A stretch of 17,263 nucleotides of DNA from Theristus sp. LFF4_11 (lineage: Eukaryota; Nematoda; Chromadorea; Monhysterida; Xyalidae). The position numbers and the translations under genes are program-made. Below are positions 1 through 9,535 of the stretch, in pieces. The stretch covers positions 32,501 through 49,763 of the forward strand of contig JASANC010000056.1 of NCBI GenBank assembly GCA_030248135.1, in the 5' to 3' direction. Below the pieces are notes generated by a model that was not told where the DNA came from, searched no databases, and saw nothing but the letters and a program-made list of their open reading frames with translations. Every line of letters starts with the position of its first letter. Position 1 is the stretch's first letter.

Positions 1-1773
1 ATCTGGCCGACCGTAAGCCGGACATCTGGCCGACTGTAGGCCGGGCATCTGGCCAACCGTTTTCCGGGCATCTGGCCGACCGTCAGCCGGACATCTGGCA
101 GACCGTCAGCCAGACATCTGGCAAACCGTCAGCCAGACATCTGACCGACCGTCAGCCGGACATCTGGCCGACCGTCAGCCGGACATCTGGCAGACCGTTA
201 GCCGGACATCTGGCCGACCGTCAGCCGGACATCTGGCAGACCGTCAGCCAGACATCTGACCGACCGTCCGCCGAACATCTGGTCGACCGTTAGCCGGACA
301 TCTTGTCGACCGTCAGCCGGATATCTGGCCGACCGTCAGCCGGACATTTGGTCAACCGTTAGCCGGACATCTGGTCGACCGTCAGCCGGATATCTGGTCG
401 ACCGTCAGCCGGATATCTGGCCGGCCGTCAGCTGAACATCTGGTCGACCGTTAGCCGGACATCTGGTCGACCGTCAGCCGGATATCTGGTAGACCGTCAG
501 CCGGACATCTGGCAGACCGTCAGCCGGACATCTGGCCGACCGTCAGCCGGACATCTGGCAGACCGTTAGCCGGACATCTGGCCGACCGTCAGCCGGACAT
601 CTGGCAGACCGTCAGCCAGACATCTGACCGACCGTCTGCCGAACATCTGGTCGACCGTTAGCCGGACATCTGGTCGACCGTCAGCCGGATATCTGGCCGA
701 CCGTCAGCCGGACATTTGGTCAACCGTTAGCCGGACATCTGGTTGACCGTCAGCCGGATATCTGGCCGACTGTAGGCCGGGCATCTGGCCAACCGTTTTC
801 CGGGCATCTGGCCGACCGTCAGCCGGACATCTGGCAGACCGTCAGCCAGACATCTGGCAAACCGTCAGCCAGACATCTGGCAAACCGTCAGCCGGATATC
901 TGGCCGACCGTCAGCCGGACATTTGGTCAACCGTTAGCCGGACATCTGGTCGACCGTCAGCCGGATATCTGGTCGACCGTCAGCCGGATATCTGGCCGGC
1001 CGTCAGCCGAACATCTGGTCGACCGTTAGCCGGACATCTGGTCGACCGTCAGCCGGATATCTGGCCGACCGTCAGCCGGACATTTGGTCAACCGTTAGCC
1101 GGACATCTGGTCGACCGTCAGCCGGATATCTGGTCGACCGTCAGCCGGATATCTGGCCGGCCGTCAGCCGAACATCTGGTCGACCGTCAGCCGGATATCT
1201 GGTCGACCGTTAGCCGGACATCTGGCAGACGTCAGCCGGACATCTGGCCTACCGTCAGCCGGACATCTGGCAGACCGTTAGCCGGACATCTGGCCGACCG
1301 TCAGCCGGACATCTGGCAGACCGTCAGCCAGACATCTGCCCGACCGTCCGCCGAACATCTGGTCGACCGTTAGCCGGACATCTGGTCGACCGTCAGCCGG
1401 ATATCTGGCCGACCGTCAGCCGGACATTTGGTCAACCGTTAGCCGTACATTTGGTCGAACGTTAGCCGGACATCTGGTCGACCGTCAGCCGGATATCTGG
1501 CCGACCGTCAGCCGGATATCTGGCCGACCGTCAGCCGGACATTTGGTCAACCGTTAGCCGGACATCTGGTCGACCGTTAGCCGGACATCTGGTCGACCGT
1601 TAGCCGGATATCTGGCCGACCGTCAGCCGGACATTTGGTCAACCGTTAGCCGGACATCTGGTCGACCGTCAGCCAGATATCTGGCCGGCCGTCAGCCGAA
1701 CATCTGGTCGACCGTTAGCCGGACATCTGGTCGACCGTGAGCCGGATATCTGGCCGGCCGACAGCCAGACATC
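1..1773. repeat. 23-bp tandem satellite array with higher-order blocks
   Basis: About 77 head-to-tail copies of a 23-bp unit with core CTGGYCGACCGTYAGCCGG. Variants differ at a few positions: GGCCGACC, GGTCGACC or GGCAGACC, and ACATCTGG, ATATCTGG or ACATTTGG. The array is already running at base 1, so its left end lies outside the window; it decays at about 1773. One unit, near 1225, lacks a base. Distinctive variant strings recur in register: the block at 184 reappears at 552 (16 units later) and at 1264, and the block at 31 reappears at 767 (32 units later). This indicates expansion by segmental duplication of multi-unit blocks. Because 23 is not a multiple of three, and because TAG or TGA occurs within many units, no long reading frame exists. 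I read it as non-coding satellite DNA. Confidence 0.97.
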
Positions 1774-1962
1774 AATTCAGACACACTTCACTAGGGGCGC
1801 GTCTTATTATTATTGTTCAGTAACTGAAAATGAGGTTCGTTCAAAACATGCCCGACCACATCTCCGCGCAAATGTGGTCACATGTGACGGTCATATCTGT
1901 ATCAGCTGCACGTACCGGTATTTGTCTCAGTGATTTGATTTCTCAGTGAAGAGATAACATAT
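1774..1962. other. Upstream region of the astacin gene
   Basis: Non-repetitive sequence between the satellite and the first ATG of the protease gene. It must hold the promoter and 5' UTR if exon 1 is correctly placed. I see no convincing TATA box or initiator; a CAGCTG E-box-like hexamer lies near 1902. Confidence 0.4.
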
Positions 1963-4900
1963 ATGACTAACTTGAAAGTATTACTTCTGGTCACTTTGAC
2001 GATTTTCCTGTGGACGGAATCAACAGTGGACGGAGAACCGAACGCCCGTCGGTGCGCTGCATTCTCCGGTTGCGTGAAGCGATATGGCGAAGTGAAGTGC
2101 ACGCGACGATTTCGGACGAATCCTTGCGACGCGCAGCAACTGGTGGAATCTGTGCCCAGCGGTCGATCGTTTTCTGTTGTTCTGTTTTTTACATTTTAAG
2201 AGATTTCTCGCTTGTCGAGTGTTGGTTTCAGTTGGAAGGGACTCAGTTATTTCGTTTACCAATGCATCAAGGTAAACACACCCTGGTCTTAAAAATCGAC
2301 TTGTGCGAGAGTGATTGACAAACAGTAAATGAGAGTGTTTTTGTTCCTTAACCTGATTTTCACAGATTTCACGGTTCTGTTTATTGCTCTGCGGGTTTTG
2401 TTTCAGAAGGCATCGATTTGTTGGACAGCAGTTTGCTCGAAACAGAGCAGCAAATCAAACGAGTCTATCAAAGTCGACAGCACCCGATTAGGGGCCGGTT
2501 CAAGAGAATTGCACCGAAGAAAAAACTCAATTTTCCCAGTTTACCATAACACACAGTTCCAGTTGTTGTTTGGCTTTTGTTTTATGCGACTATTGAGACA
2601 AAAGCGGTTCATGCGAAAACAACGAGTTAGTTTTTTTTGTTGACACCACAAATTTTGAGGAGACTGAAAGAGAAGGTGAAAACTCTGTTGAACCCGCTCC
2701 GGGATATTTTTCGACGATCAGAAACAACGCCGCGGCCCCATGGGCCCGCTGAATTCGCCGGCAATGCTGGACGCAGAGGGACGCTGGCCCGGCGGTGTGG
2801 TGCCGTTCGAGGTGACGACCGCGTCCGTGTTGGCGACGCGCGAAATTCATTGGTTAGGGTCGGTTTGTTGTCGTTTGTCGTTTCATTATTGCCGCCACAA
2901 TTGTGTGGCACTCGCACAACAGTTTTGTCATAAACGCCAAGATAAAAACGTGGTGAGTGACGTATTGTGCGAGCACGCGAAGGCCGTGAACTGTTGGCGT
3001 TGGCGATTTTAGGCGAGGTTTTTGGCGAGGGCTAACCCAGAAAAACGTGCACAGAACGCCGTCGAGTAGGGCGCCCATCGAGTTTTCTCTGTCATTAAGT
3101 GCCCATACACCCCTCCGGCGGGGCTCGATCCCCCGAACGCACAGGCAAGAGTCTAACGCGCTACCACCAGACCACGAGCGGTGACACTGAACGGACGCTG
3201 GTAGGAATCCAATGGTTGAATACAAACTCTCAGACACTGAAAATCGCACTCCGATGAGTGCTTGGACGCAAAGAAGACACTTTCATGACACACTCTCAGA
3301 TATTTCTTCTTATTTAATGGCTTAGCTGTCCAGTTCCAAGAAATATTCCAGGATCCAAGAGCTTGTGCGCGAGGCGATGAGCGAAATCGAGCACGTGAGC
3401 TGCGTTCGGTTCACGACGCCAGTAACCAGCGAGTCATATTATGTGCGACTGGTCGTGAAAGACACGTACGGTTGCGCCTCGCATGTCGGCCGCTTGCCGC
3501 TCGACAGACAGCCGCAGTTGATTGTGCTCGGTTCGTATCGTGTCTTTTTATTTGAACACGTGTCGGTATCGAAATGACGTCATGCGCACATAGCAACGGC
3601 GGACTTTCAGTTCTGGCTGACGCACATGATGATCACTTCACGTGTGCAAGAAAGTTATGCAAGAGAAGATTACTAAACTTTTGCTAGCCCGTATGGCAAA
3701 CAGGCATTGTTTAAAGTTAATATGACCGTTCGTGGGAGTCGTCAACTGCGAGTTGCGGTATTTCATCCGCGGGTTGAGAGACAGTCGAATGGTACACCAC
3801 CCCCTTACACAAGTCACTCGGGTCCTAACTTACACACAAACTAAAGAGCGTGAATGTACGTAGTTTAGACAGTAGTTTTGTTTATACAAGTTGCAGTTCG
3901 TTTTGATTCCAAGAAACTTTCAGGCACCCGTTGCTACGACCGCGACCAGTATCCGCAGGTGAAGTGGCGTATCGTGCACGAGCTCATGCACACGCTCGGC
4001 TTCCTCCACGAACACCAGCGCGGCGACCGGGATCAACATGTTCACATTGACCACGAAAACATCCTGGTGTGCGAGCAAAAAAAAAAGAAATTTTCTTTGT
4101 TTCGTGAGTTACACACATCTATGTAGTCAGTTTTATTCTGTAGTGCACGGCATGATACCAGAGAAGTGTAAGACACCAATGAGTAGGCAAGCCACAAGCA
4201 AGTTTTGCTTTTGAGTTGTTGCTGTTGCTGTTGTTGTTGGGAATTTTAGGGGATTGACCAGGGCTAAGCCAGAAAAGCAGAGTTTTATACTTGTGATCAT
4301 GATCATGACTTCAGAGTACCGACAAGCACAATTACAAAGTACCAGACGAACTGTTGATTACCACACTTGGTCTTCCGTATGACTACGATTCACTGCTACA
4401 TTATCCGTCGCATCCGGCGCGCAAGGACCACGCCAAGGTACCGTGCTTGTATTGAAATTATTGAAATTGAAATTAGTGAAAGTATTGAAATTTGTCGAAC
4501 AGTTTGTTGAGCTACCCAGCACTACCGTACGTTCAACACTATTTGTCATCAACAATCACACCAGCAAAGCAGAGTGACAGATCGTATATGCGTGCCTGTG
4601 TGTTTGTTTGTGTGCGTGACAGCGCACCATATCATGGACTTCAGTAATCTGACGTTTATTTGTTGACGCATGTGTGTCTCGTTCCAACTTTTGCTTGTTA
4701 CCGCGTTTCCCAGTTTCCAACAGTGCCTCGTTGCTCGAAATTTATCGAAACTAGCTGTTACAAAATCTGCGCAAACCGAAATACTCTCGCATTCTTATCA
4801 CAGCCCGTGATCACGCCGCTGCACGTCACCAATGGCGTCACGCTTGGCCAGGAGTCGCATTTCAGCGACAACGACAAGAGACGACTGAATCGACTGATGA

Positions 4901-5667
4901 ACTGCCCGGCGCGGCCGACCCCGTCGCCGGCGGTGATAAACGCGCGAACGATAATCGCTGGTGTCACGTGACACAAAATTGGATGACTGGCAACTGACCC
5001 ATGACGTATAGTCATGGCGTATTGATTTCTCGTTTCTGACAGTCTTCCAGTAAACTTCCAAAGCGTTTCGAACGAAACGAATGTACCGAACTTTACTGGA
5101 AGTCCATGTCACTATCCGGAGAGCATGGCGCCGGACATTCGACGACCGGACACGTGGCCGGATCCATTTTTACTCTGTACACATAGAAGGATTTTTACCT
5201 GTAAAGCCTTCTATGTGTGCAGAGTTGAAGAACTAAAACCAAGGAAAAAATTAAACGAACTGCGGAGATATTCTTCTGATCTTGACGCAATACGACGCAC
5301 AAAAGTGTCTCCGGTCACATGTCCACGGGGTCGAAACACAGAGCCACATATCCCAGAGTTCCAAGAGTCCTGGGGATCTGTGTCACTGTGTCTGTGTGTC
5401 CGACGTGCTCTGTCGCGTGACACCGGCCAAAGATACACGGACCCGATTTGGACGACACGACCGCCGAGGACTGACCGACCGACCACAGCGACAACGCCCA
5501 TGTCGACGCGCCAGTTCTGTGTGAGCGATTTCGAGCGCTACGAAGCGTGGTGTACCACGGACATCGCAAAGCACGCTCCGAATCCGACGACGATCGAGCA
5601 TGGCTGCAAGTCGTATTTCCGCCGGTGTGTTCATTTTCTGCCGAGTTTGTACGAAGCGCGCCAATGA
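1963..5667 (+). CDS. Astacin-family zinc metalloprotease, multi-exon, with cysteine-rich C-terminal tail
   Basis: Secreted zinc endopeptidase (peptidase family M12A). Inferred exons: 1) 1963 to about 2161, hydrophobic signal peptide then a four-Cys stretch; 2) about 2407-2560, propeptide-like, frame unsure; 3) 2722-2852; 4) 3352-3530; 5) 3924-4066; 6) 4315-4437; 7) 4804-4960; 8) 5051-5667. Exons 3-8 join in perfect phase with GT/AG ends. Exon 3 has a basic KQRRG site, a likely processing point, then [11 protein letters not shown], the start of the mature domain. Exon 5 holds the zinc site [19 protein letters not shown], matching HExxHxxGxxHExxRxDRD. Exon 6 holds the Met-turn region, reading DSLLHY instead of the usual S-x-M-H-Y. 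The four conserved Cys are present (VSC, YGC, TRC, MNC). Exon 5 also has an unusually long segment between its Cys and HExxH. Exon 8 adds a Pro/Thr-rich linker and a four-Cys tail. The propeptide exons are the weakest part of the model. Confidence 0.85.
2722..2852 (+). CDS. Astacin exon 3: propeptide cleavage site and start of mature protease
   Basis: The exon follows an acceptor at ...GATCAG and ends at TTG|GTTAGG in phase 2. It encodes [15 protein letters not shown] and then the RWPGG-VPFEV signature that opens the astacin catalytic domain. The acceptor is only moderately pyrimidine-rich. The frame is open back to 2692, where GIFFDDQ could be read just before the basic site, but an in-frame stop at 2689-2691 limits any extension. 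The link from exon 2 into this phase-0 start is not resolved: two readings of exon 2 are possible, and only one gives the right phase. Confidence 0.75.
3000..3186 (-). mobile_element. tRNA-derived SINE-like element in astacin intron 3
   Basis: On the minus strand, a tRNA-like head begins near 3184. It has an A-box-like TGGTCTGGTGGTAGCGCG, D-stem GTCT/AGAC, an exact T-arm (CGGGG, loop GATCGAG, CCCCG; 3119-3135) with B-box core GATCGAGCC, and a weak acceptor stem. The anticodon arm does not fold, so this is not a working tRNA gene. It continues about 110 bp into a non-tRNA tail. Part of that tail recurs at about 4232-4282, which supports a dispersed element. Confidence 0.55.
3924..4066 (+). CDS. 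Astacin exon 5: zinc-binding active site
   Basis: Acceptor TTTCAG, donor CTG|GTGTGC, 143 nt, entering with two bases and leaving in phase 0. The three zinc-ligand histidines and the catalytic glutamate are all present in [15 protein letters not shown], followed by [15 protein letters not shown], matching the family pattern RDRDxYVxIxxxNI. The conserved Cys that pairs in the second disulphide sits at TRC. Between it and HE there are 14 residues (from YDRDQY to WRIV), longer than the short C...GTxxHE spacing usual in the family. Confidence 0.92.
4232..4282 (-). repeat. Partial copy of the SINE-like tail
   Basis: Both sites read ATTTTAGG on the plus strand, then after a short gap AGGGCTAA, then CCAGAAAA. 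The other site is at about 3007-3047. The tRNA head is absent here, so it is a truncated copy, located in the intron before astacin exon 6. A GTT-rich microsatellite abuts it (about 4215-4241). Confidence 0.45.
4451..4493. repeat. ATTGAAATT microsatellite
   Basis: Degenerate tandem copies of ATTGAAA/ATT just inside the intron after astacin exon 6. They have no coding value. Confidence 0.6.
4961..5050 (+). other. Last astacin intron, short, possibly retained
   Basis: A 90-bp intron between GCTG|GTGTCACGTG and CTTCCAG. If it is retained, the protease reading frame stops at 4969-4971, 11 bases in, giving a form without the C-terminal extension. If it is spliced out, the frame runs through exon 8 to the TGA at 5665. 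The acceptor lies inside a perfect 11-bp inverted repeat, 5044-5054 with 5092-5102. Confidence 0.6.
5173..5224 (+). other. 18-bp-stem hairpin inside astacin exon 8
   Basis: The arms 5173-5190 and 5207-5224 are complementary at 17 of 18 positions, and the remaining position is a U-G pair in RNA. The 16-nt loop can add a TTTAC/GTAAA extension. It sits inside the open frame of the last exon, in a stretch that is AT-richer than the flanking coding sequence. It could be a tiny inserted palindrome, part of an unrecognised intron, or an RNA structure. Confidence 0.6.
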
Positions 5668-5959
5668 CAAATGAATTGAGAGACTGTATGTGAATTTGCG
5701 TTCATGAACACGCACCTGAACTTTTTGTACATGAAAAAGAATCAAAAATTGTAAAGTGGATCCACTGAGTATTGATTTGCCTCAAAAAATGGCTCTGGTC
5801 TTTCCGGCGCTTACAAACGCTCGCTGATGGTGGGCGATTGAAAACGCCAGAAAAACGCCGACTTTTTTCAATTAGTAACGGTGAAGAGTCACTCGAATCA
5901 ATGCTTTGGTGAACGCTTGCCTTTGCCATATTTTTCGTGTGATTGTTTGCCACAAAAAT

Positions 5960-5981
5960 ATTTTATTTCCTGGAATAAAAT
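5960..5981. terminator. Palindromic bidirectional poly(A) signal between convergent genes
   Basis: ATTTTATT-TCCTGG-AATAAAAT is an exact inverted repeat. It gives AATAAA on the plus strand (5974-5979), 307 nt after the astacin stop. It gives AATAAA on the minus strand (TTTATT at 5962-5967), about 250 nt after the stop of lectin copy A. Further plus-strand AATAAA hexamers lie near 5995 and 6026. Confidence 0.6.
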
Positions 5982-6215
5982 GAGTGTGCAAGAAAATAAA
6001 TCCATGTTGTGTATTGTATATTGAGGAATAAAATGAACATTGTAGTTAACGTACATAGGATCACGTTTGCGTACAACTTAAGTGGCATTCACAAAGCAGT
6101 ATTTAGTGGCGCGGAGGTACGCGTCACTAAAATATCGCTTCATGAATGCTCCTGAACATGCAGCACTCAGCTTCAGTTTTATGTTCGATCAATCACAAAA
6201 GAACAGTCGTCATGT

Positions 6216-9200
6216 CTAGTGGCCGTTTTGCACGACCAGTCCGTCCACCCGTTCGTAGTAATGCCAGTTCGTCGCTCCAAGCGTAACCTTTGCCCCGCCA
6301 GTGGCGTCTGCGCCAGTGCTTGCTTTCGTCGGCAGTAATTGACAGCCACCGGTGTTTTTGTCCAAATTGTATGCCAAACAGCCAGCCTGCTCCATGCCTG
6401 CGTTGGCTTTTTCTTATCGTGTGGTTAAATTGATATGTTCGCGTGAAGTGTCTTGACTCTTGAAATCTCTTGAAATGTCTGTCGCTTAAATTCATGTCTT
6501 GCTGTGCACAGGTTTTCGACTCTCATGGGATGGATCGCAGGGTGTATATTTTCCATTCACAAACTTGAAAGGATCGCATTGTTTATGCTCCTTTCCGGCT
6601 TAGAAAACAGACGGTAGAATAATAAACGCCCACACTTTTTGTTATTACGTAATGATTTGCTGCGAGACAATTTATTCTTGAATTTCACTAAAAAAAACGT
6701 GAAGTGCGAGAAATGGAATAGTGGGCGGAATGCCAGCGGAATGTACAGATTTGACTCTTACAATGCCAAGCACAGTCTCGCTCGTCCGAAATGTCCGCAA
6801 TCGTCTTCAAAATGGGGTAGCCCGGTTCGTAGCGCACGTTCGACTCGTGGCGGTAGCGTTGGCCAGGCACTCCTGGAAAGTCGGTCGACAAAAATTTAAC
6901 AGCGGATAACCGGGCAAAAAATATTAGTCGTTTTAATTTAGTCAGTTTGTGTCAGTTTTTATGCAGACACCGACTTTTCTCCACGAGACACGATCTCACT
7001 GTCGTGCATGCACTCGTCTTCGTCAGCATCCATTTCCCGCCGGTGTTTTCCAAGGCCGTGCAAATGTGTGCAGCGGCTGTGTCGCCTGAAAGTGCAGGGC
7101 GGTCGGATTCTGCCAAGCCGTGCACTGAGTTGTCACCGGTACGCTCCACCCACTGGGAAGTGCCAGACGAAACGTCATTCTCCATGCCAATCCAATACGA
7201 CTGGAAGCAATACGGTTTCATTTGATTCATAAAGTTCTTCATGTCTTCTATCTATGACATTTTGCTGCGCGCGCCTTTATTTTTTTCACGCTGTTCAGCC
7301 TTCAAAACGTATTATGGGTTTTCAAAATTCGATGGATGCCGTGCTCAATATATAAAAACACTTTTGCTTCGAAACTTGACTGAAAACTTTATTTCACAAT
7401 GGCGTATCATGAAGCTTGTCTAAAAACTCGAATCAACACCAATATCTCATCGAATCGCACATTAAAGATCAGAAAACAAAAAAAACCAACTTCGTCCGTT
7501 TTCAGATTCAACGCCAATGTGCGCAGCATCTCGTTGGTGTAGATGTGCGCAGGGCGATGCAAAGCATCAACGGAAGCGTCGGTCATACACTGCGAATGGG
7601 CTACGGTGCTGGTCGGCTGAAATGGAGCAATAATGGAAGAAACATGCATATTGTACATTCTGGTTGTCTCTAAATTTTCTGTCGTACAATCACTGTCTGG
7701 CCTTTTCTTCAAGTGGAGCATGAATACGACCGTACATGCAGTTTGTGACGCAATGAACTTTGAAAGAAAGAAATGACCCAGAGCCGACCTCACTGAAAAA
7801 GCAACTGCTGCCGATCGGAATTCCGCCGAAGTTCCGGTGACACTCCAACGCCTGCTCGTGAACCATTTCTGAAAGAGTTTGAAAAAATGTGGTATTGACC
7901 AAAACAAATTTTGAGTTGAATTATCAGATATTATCGTGGCTTGATTGGGCAAGAAAAACAGAACAAAGAAAATCAGAAAACTCATACTTTCGACACGCCC
8001 ATGGAGTCCATTGCGTTGTTCTTCCACATCTGCAAATCAAGAAACGCGCACACATATGTTTTTTTCAGTTTCAAACCTTTCTGTTGAAATGGTTTGACTT
8101 CTGTTTGTTTTGACTGAAGAAGGAATATAGGAGTGGAATAGGAAAGAATTGGAATAGAATTATTATAGAATAAGATGAGGATAAGAATAGGACGGGAATA
8201 ATAGGGTTGGGATAAGATTAGAATTCCAAATGGCGCAAGAATAGATGATGAGAATCGGATTTATTTTGCGTGTCCACCAGAATTTACCGAATTGACACAG
8301 AAAGTGACGCGTTGACGATGGTGACAAGTCTGCAAATCTGTAATCATTGGTGAACGTCGCGCCGTGGAATGCCACGACGCCGCTTGTTTCAGAGTCCGAA
8401 TGCAAGCCCGCATCCACCAAGTGTTCTTTTGTCTGTTCAAAAGTCTCTTTTCTTTCGAATGTCATTCGTCTCTTGCAGAAATTTGTGTTTTTTTCATTCG
8501 AAAATACAAATCTTAAAACCTGCAAGAATCGCTCTGTTATAGGCAGTCGTTGTCCGTCAGGCATCCTCCACACCCAACCAGACAGATGCGCACCCTTTTG
8601 AGACGTGATTTGCTCCGCGTTCAAATGATGCCAACAGTCACTGCACGATGGATTCTGCCGCGCCGAAGAAGTTTGCATTATTTACGAAATCAGGCCAGGG
8701 ATGTGGATCACTCAGTAGGCTGGGCAATGAATCTTATGTCAGGCTTAGAATACAGGCAGGTTGGCGAAAATGTTTGGGACCCATGGAACTGCACAGGAAA
8801 AGGTCCGGACCGGTAGCTCAAGACTAAAGACTAGTAACTAAAGACTAGTAGCTCAGGAATCCTGGCCCGGAAATAGCCAGCTTTATCCTTCATCGCAGTT
8901 AATTCCCGCGGTAAGCTTGAACTGAAAGTGAAACTGCTTTCACATTAGCGAAGCGGGTATTATTGACTCGCAACTGCAAAAGATGGCCATAGTTTTTCAG
9001 TTCACATCACCTGGCGAAGTACATGTGCGATTGCCAACGATTTCTCAAACGTGTCTGCTGTTGCCAGACTGCCATTGAACGTGTCGACGCAATACTGATT
9101 TGCTTCCGATTGAGCCTTGTCGTCATCAACCGCAACAATGCAAATCTTGCCGAGCTGTTTGTGTGTCCGCGCGCCTAGACCGGCTGCATCGCACGATGGA

Positions 9201-9535
9201 CTTTTTGCTAAAAACATGGAAAATATAATCAGGATATTTGGACGGACACACACAAATGCGGATATTAAGCGCTCCGACGGAAGTTTAGCCGAACACAATT
9301 TGAAGGACAATTTTTTGAAAAAATTTCAGTGCTCCAACATTGTCGAGAAACATGCGGTTTTCGATTTGTTGGTTAAGACTTAAGAAGAGAGACGAATGAA
9401 GCCACAAAGTGCGCTCGTCCAAAAAACGTTTCCGTTATGTGCTTCGGTTTCCATCGAAAAAAACTCACCTGTAACTTGTTTCAGGAGGTGTTTGAGGAAC
9501 AAACTGTACGTCACCAGTGATATCACCAGTGACAT
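6216..9535 (-). CDS. Secreted CTLD-CTLD-PAN/apple protein, copy A (intact)
   Basis: Ten minus-strand exons, in transcript order: 9535-9469, 9207-9011, 8654-8520, 8432-8288, 8029-7988, 7868-7789, 7616-7491, 7200-6975, 6872-6762, 6406-6216. They total 1320 nt and encode 439 residues with no internal stop; every junction has GT and AG, and the phases agree with copy B. Residues 1-22 are a hydrophobic signal peptide. Residues 24-181 form a divergent CTLD-like region (ANQYC, GSLATADTF, WVW, ending HFLCQF). Residues 200-338 form a second, long-form CTLD with SYWIGMEND, Cys 205, 218, 232, 311, 329 and 335, ending SCLVE. Residues 341-430 are PAN/apple-like (ERDCAWH, AGCLAYNL, GGCQLLP). Neither CTLD shows EPN or QPD, nor a clear WND, so calcium-dependent sugar binding is doubtful. 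It is probably secreted; its ligand is unknown. Confidence 0.85.
8118..8228. repeat. GGAATA-rich low-complexity stretch
   Basis: Degenerate repeats of GGAATA, GAATAG and GGATAA in intron 4 of copy A. They have no open frame of interest. Confidence 0.55.
9469..9535 (-). CDS. Copy A exon 1: signal peptide exon
   Basis: ATG at 9533-9535 opens a 22-residue hydrophobic peptide ending KQVT, followed by a strong donor ACAG|GTGAGT in phase 1. Copy B has the matching exon, ending HQVT with donor ACAG|GTGAAG, also in phase 1. In both copies the second exon starts with CA, which completes an alanine codon. This agreement fixes the start. Confidence 0.75.

Noticed and set aside
1..1773. CRISPR-like regular repeat array
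   Set aside because: The units abut directly with no spacers, and the surrounding genes are split by introns in an animal-type genome. It is a satellite.
2637..2933. Plus-strand 98-codon frame over astacin exon 3
   Set aside because: It overlaps the exon in the wrong frame. The [11 protein letters not shown] signature lies in the other frame and joins exon 4 in phase.
3112..3184. Functional tRNA gene on the minus strand
   Set aside because: The T-arm is perfect, but the anticodon arm does not pair and the acceptor stem has mismatches. It is better read as a tRNA-derived repeat.
5383..5745. Minus-strand open frame of 120 codons
   Set aside because: It is antisense to the last astacin exon. 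The composition and splice phases support the plus-strand gene instead.
7407..8027. Single 206-codon minus-strand gene
   Set aside because: It runs through exons 5 and 7 of copy A and the introns between. The paralogue shows that only the spliced segments are conserved.
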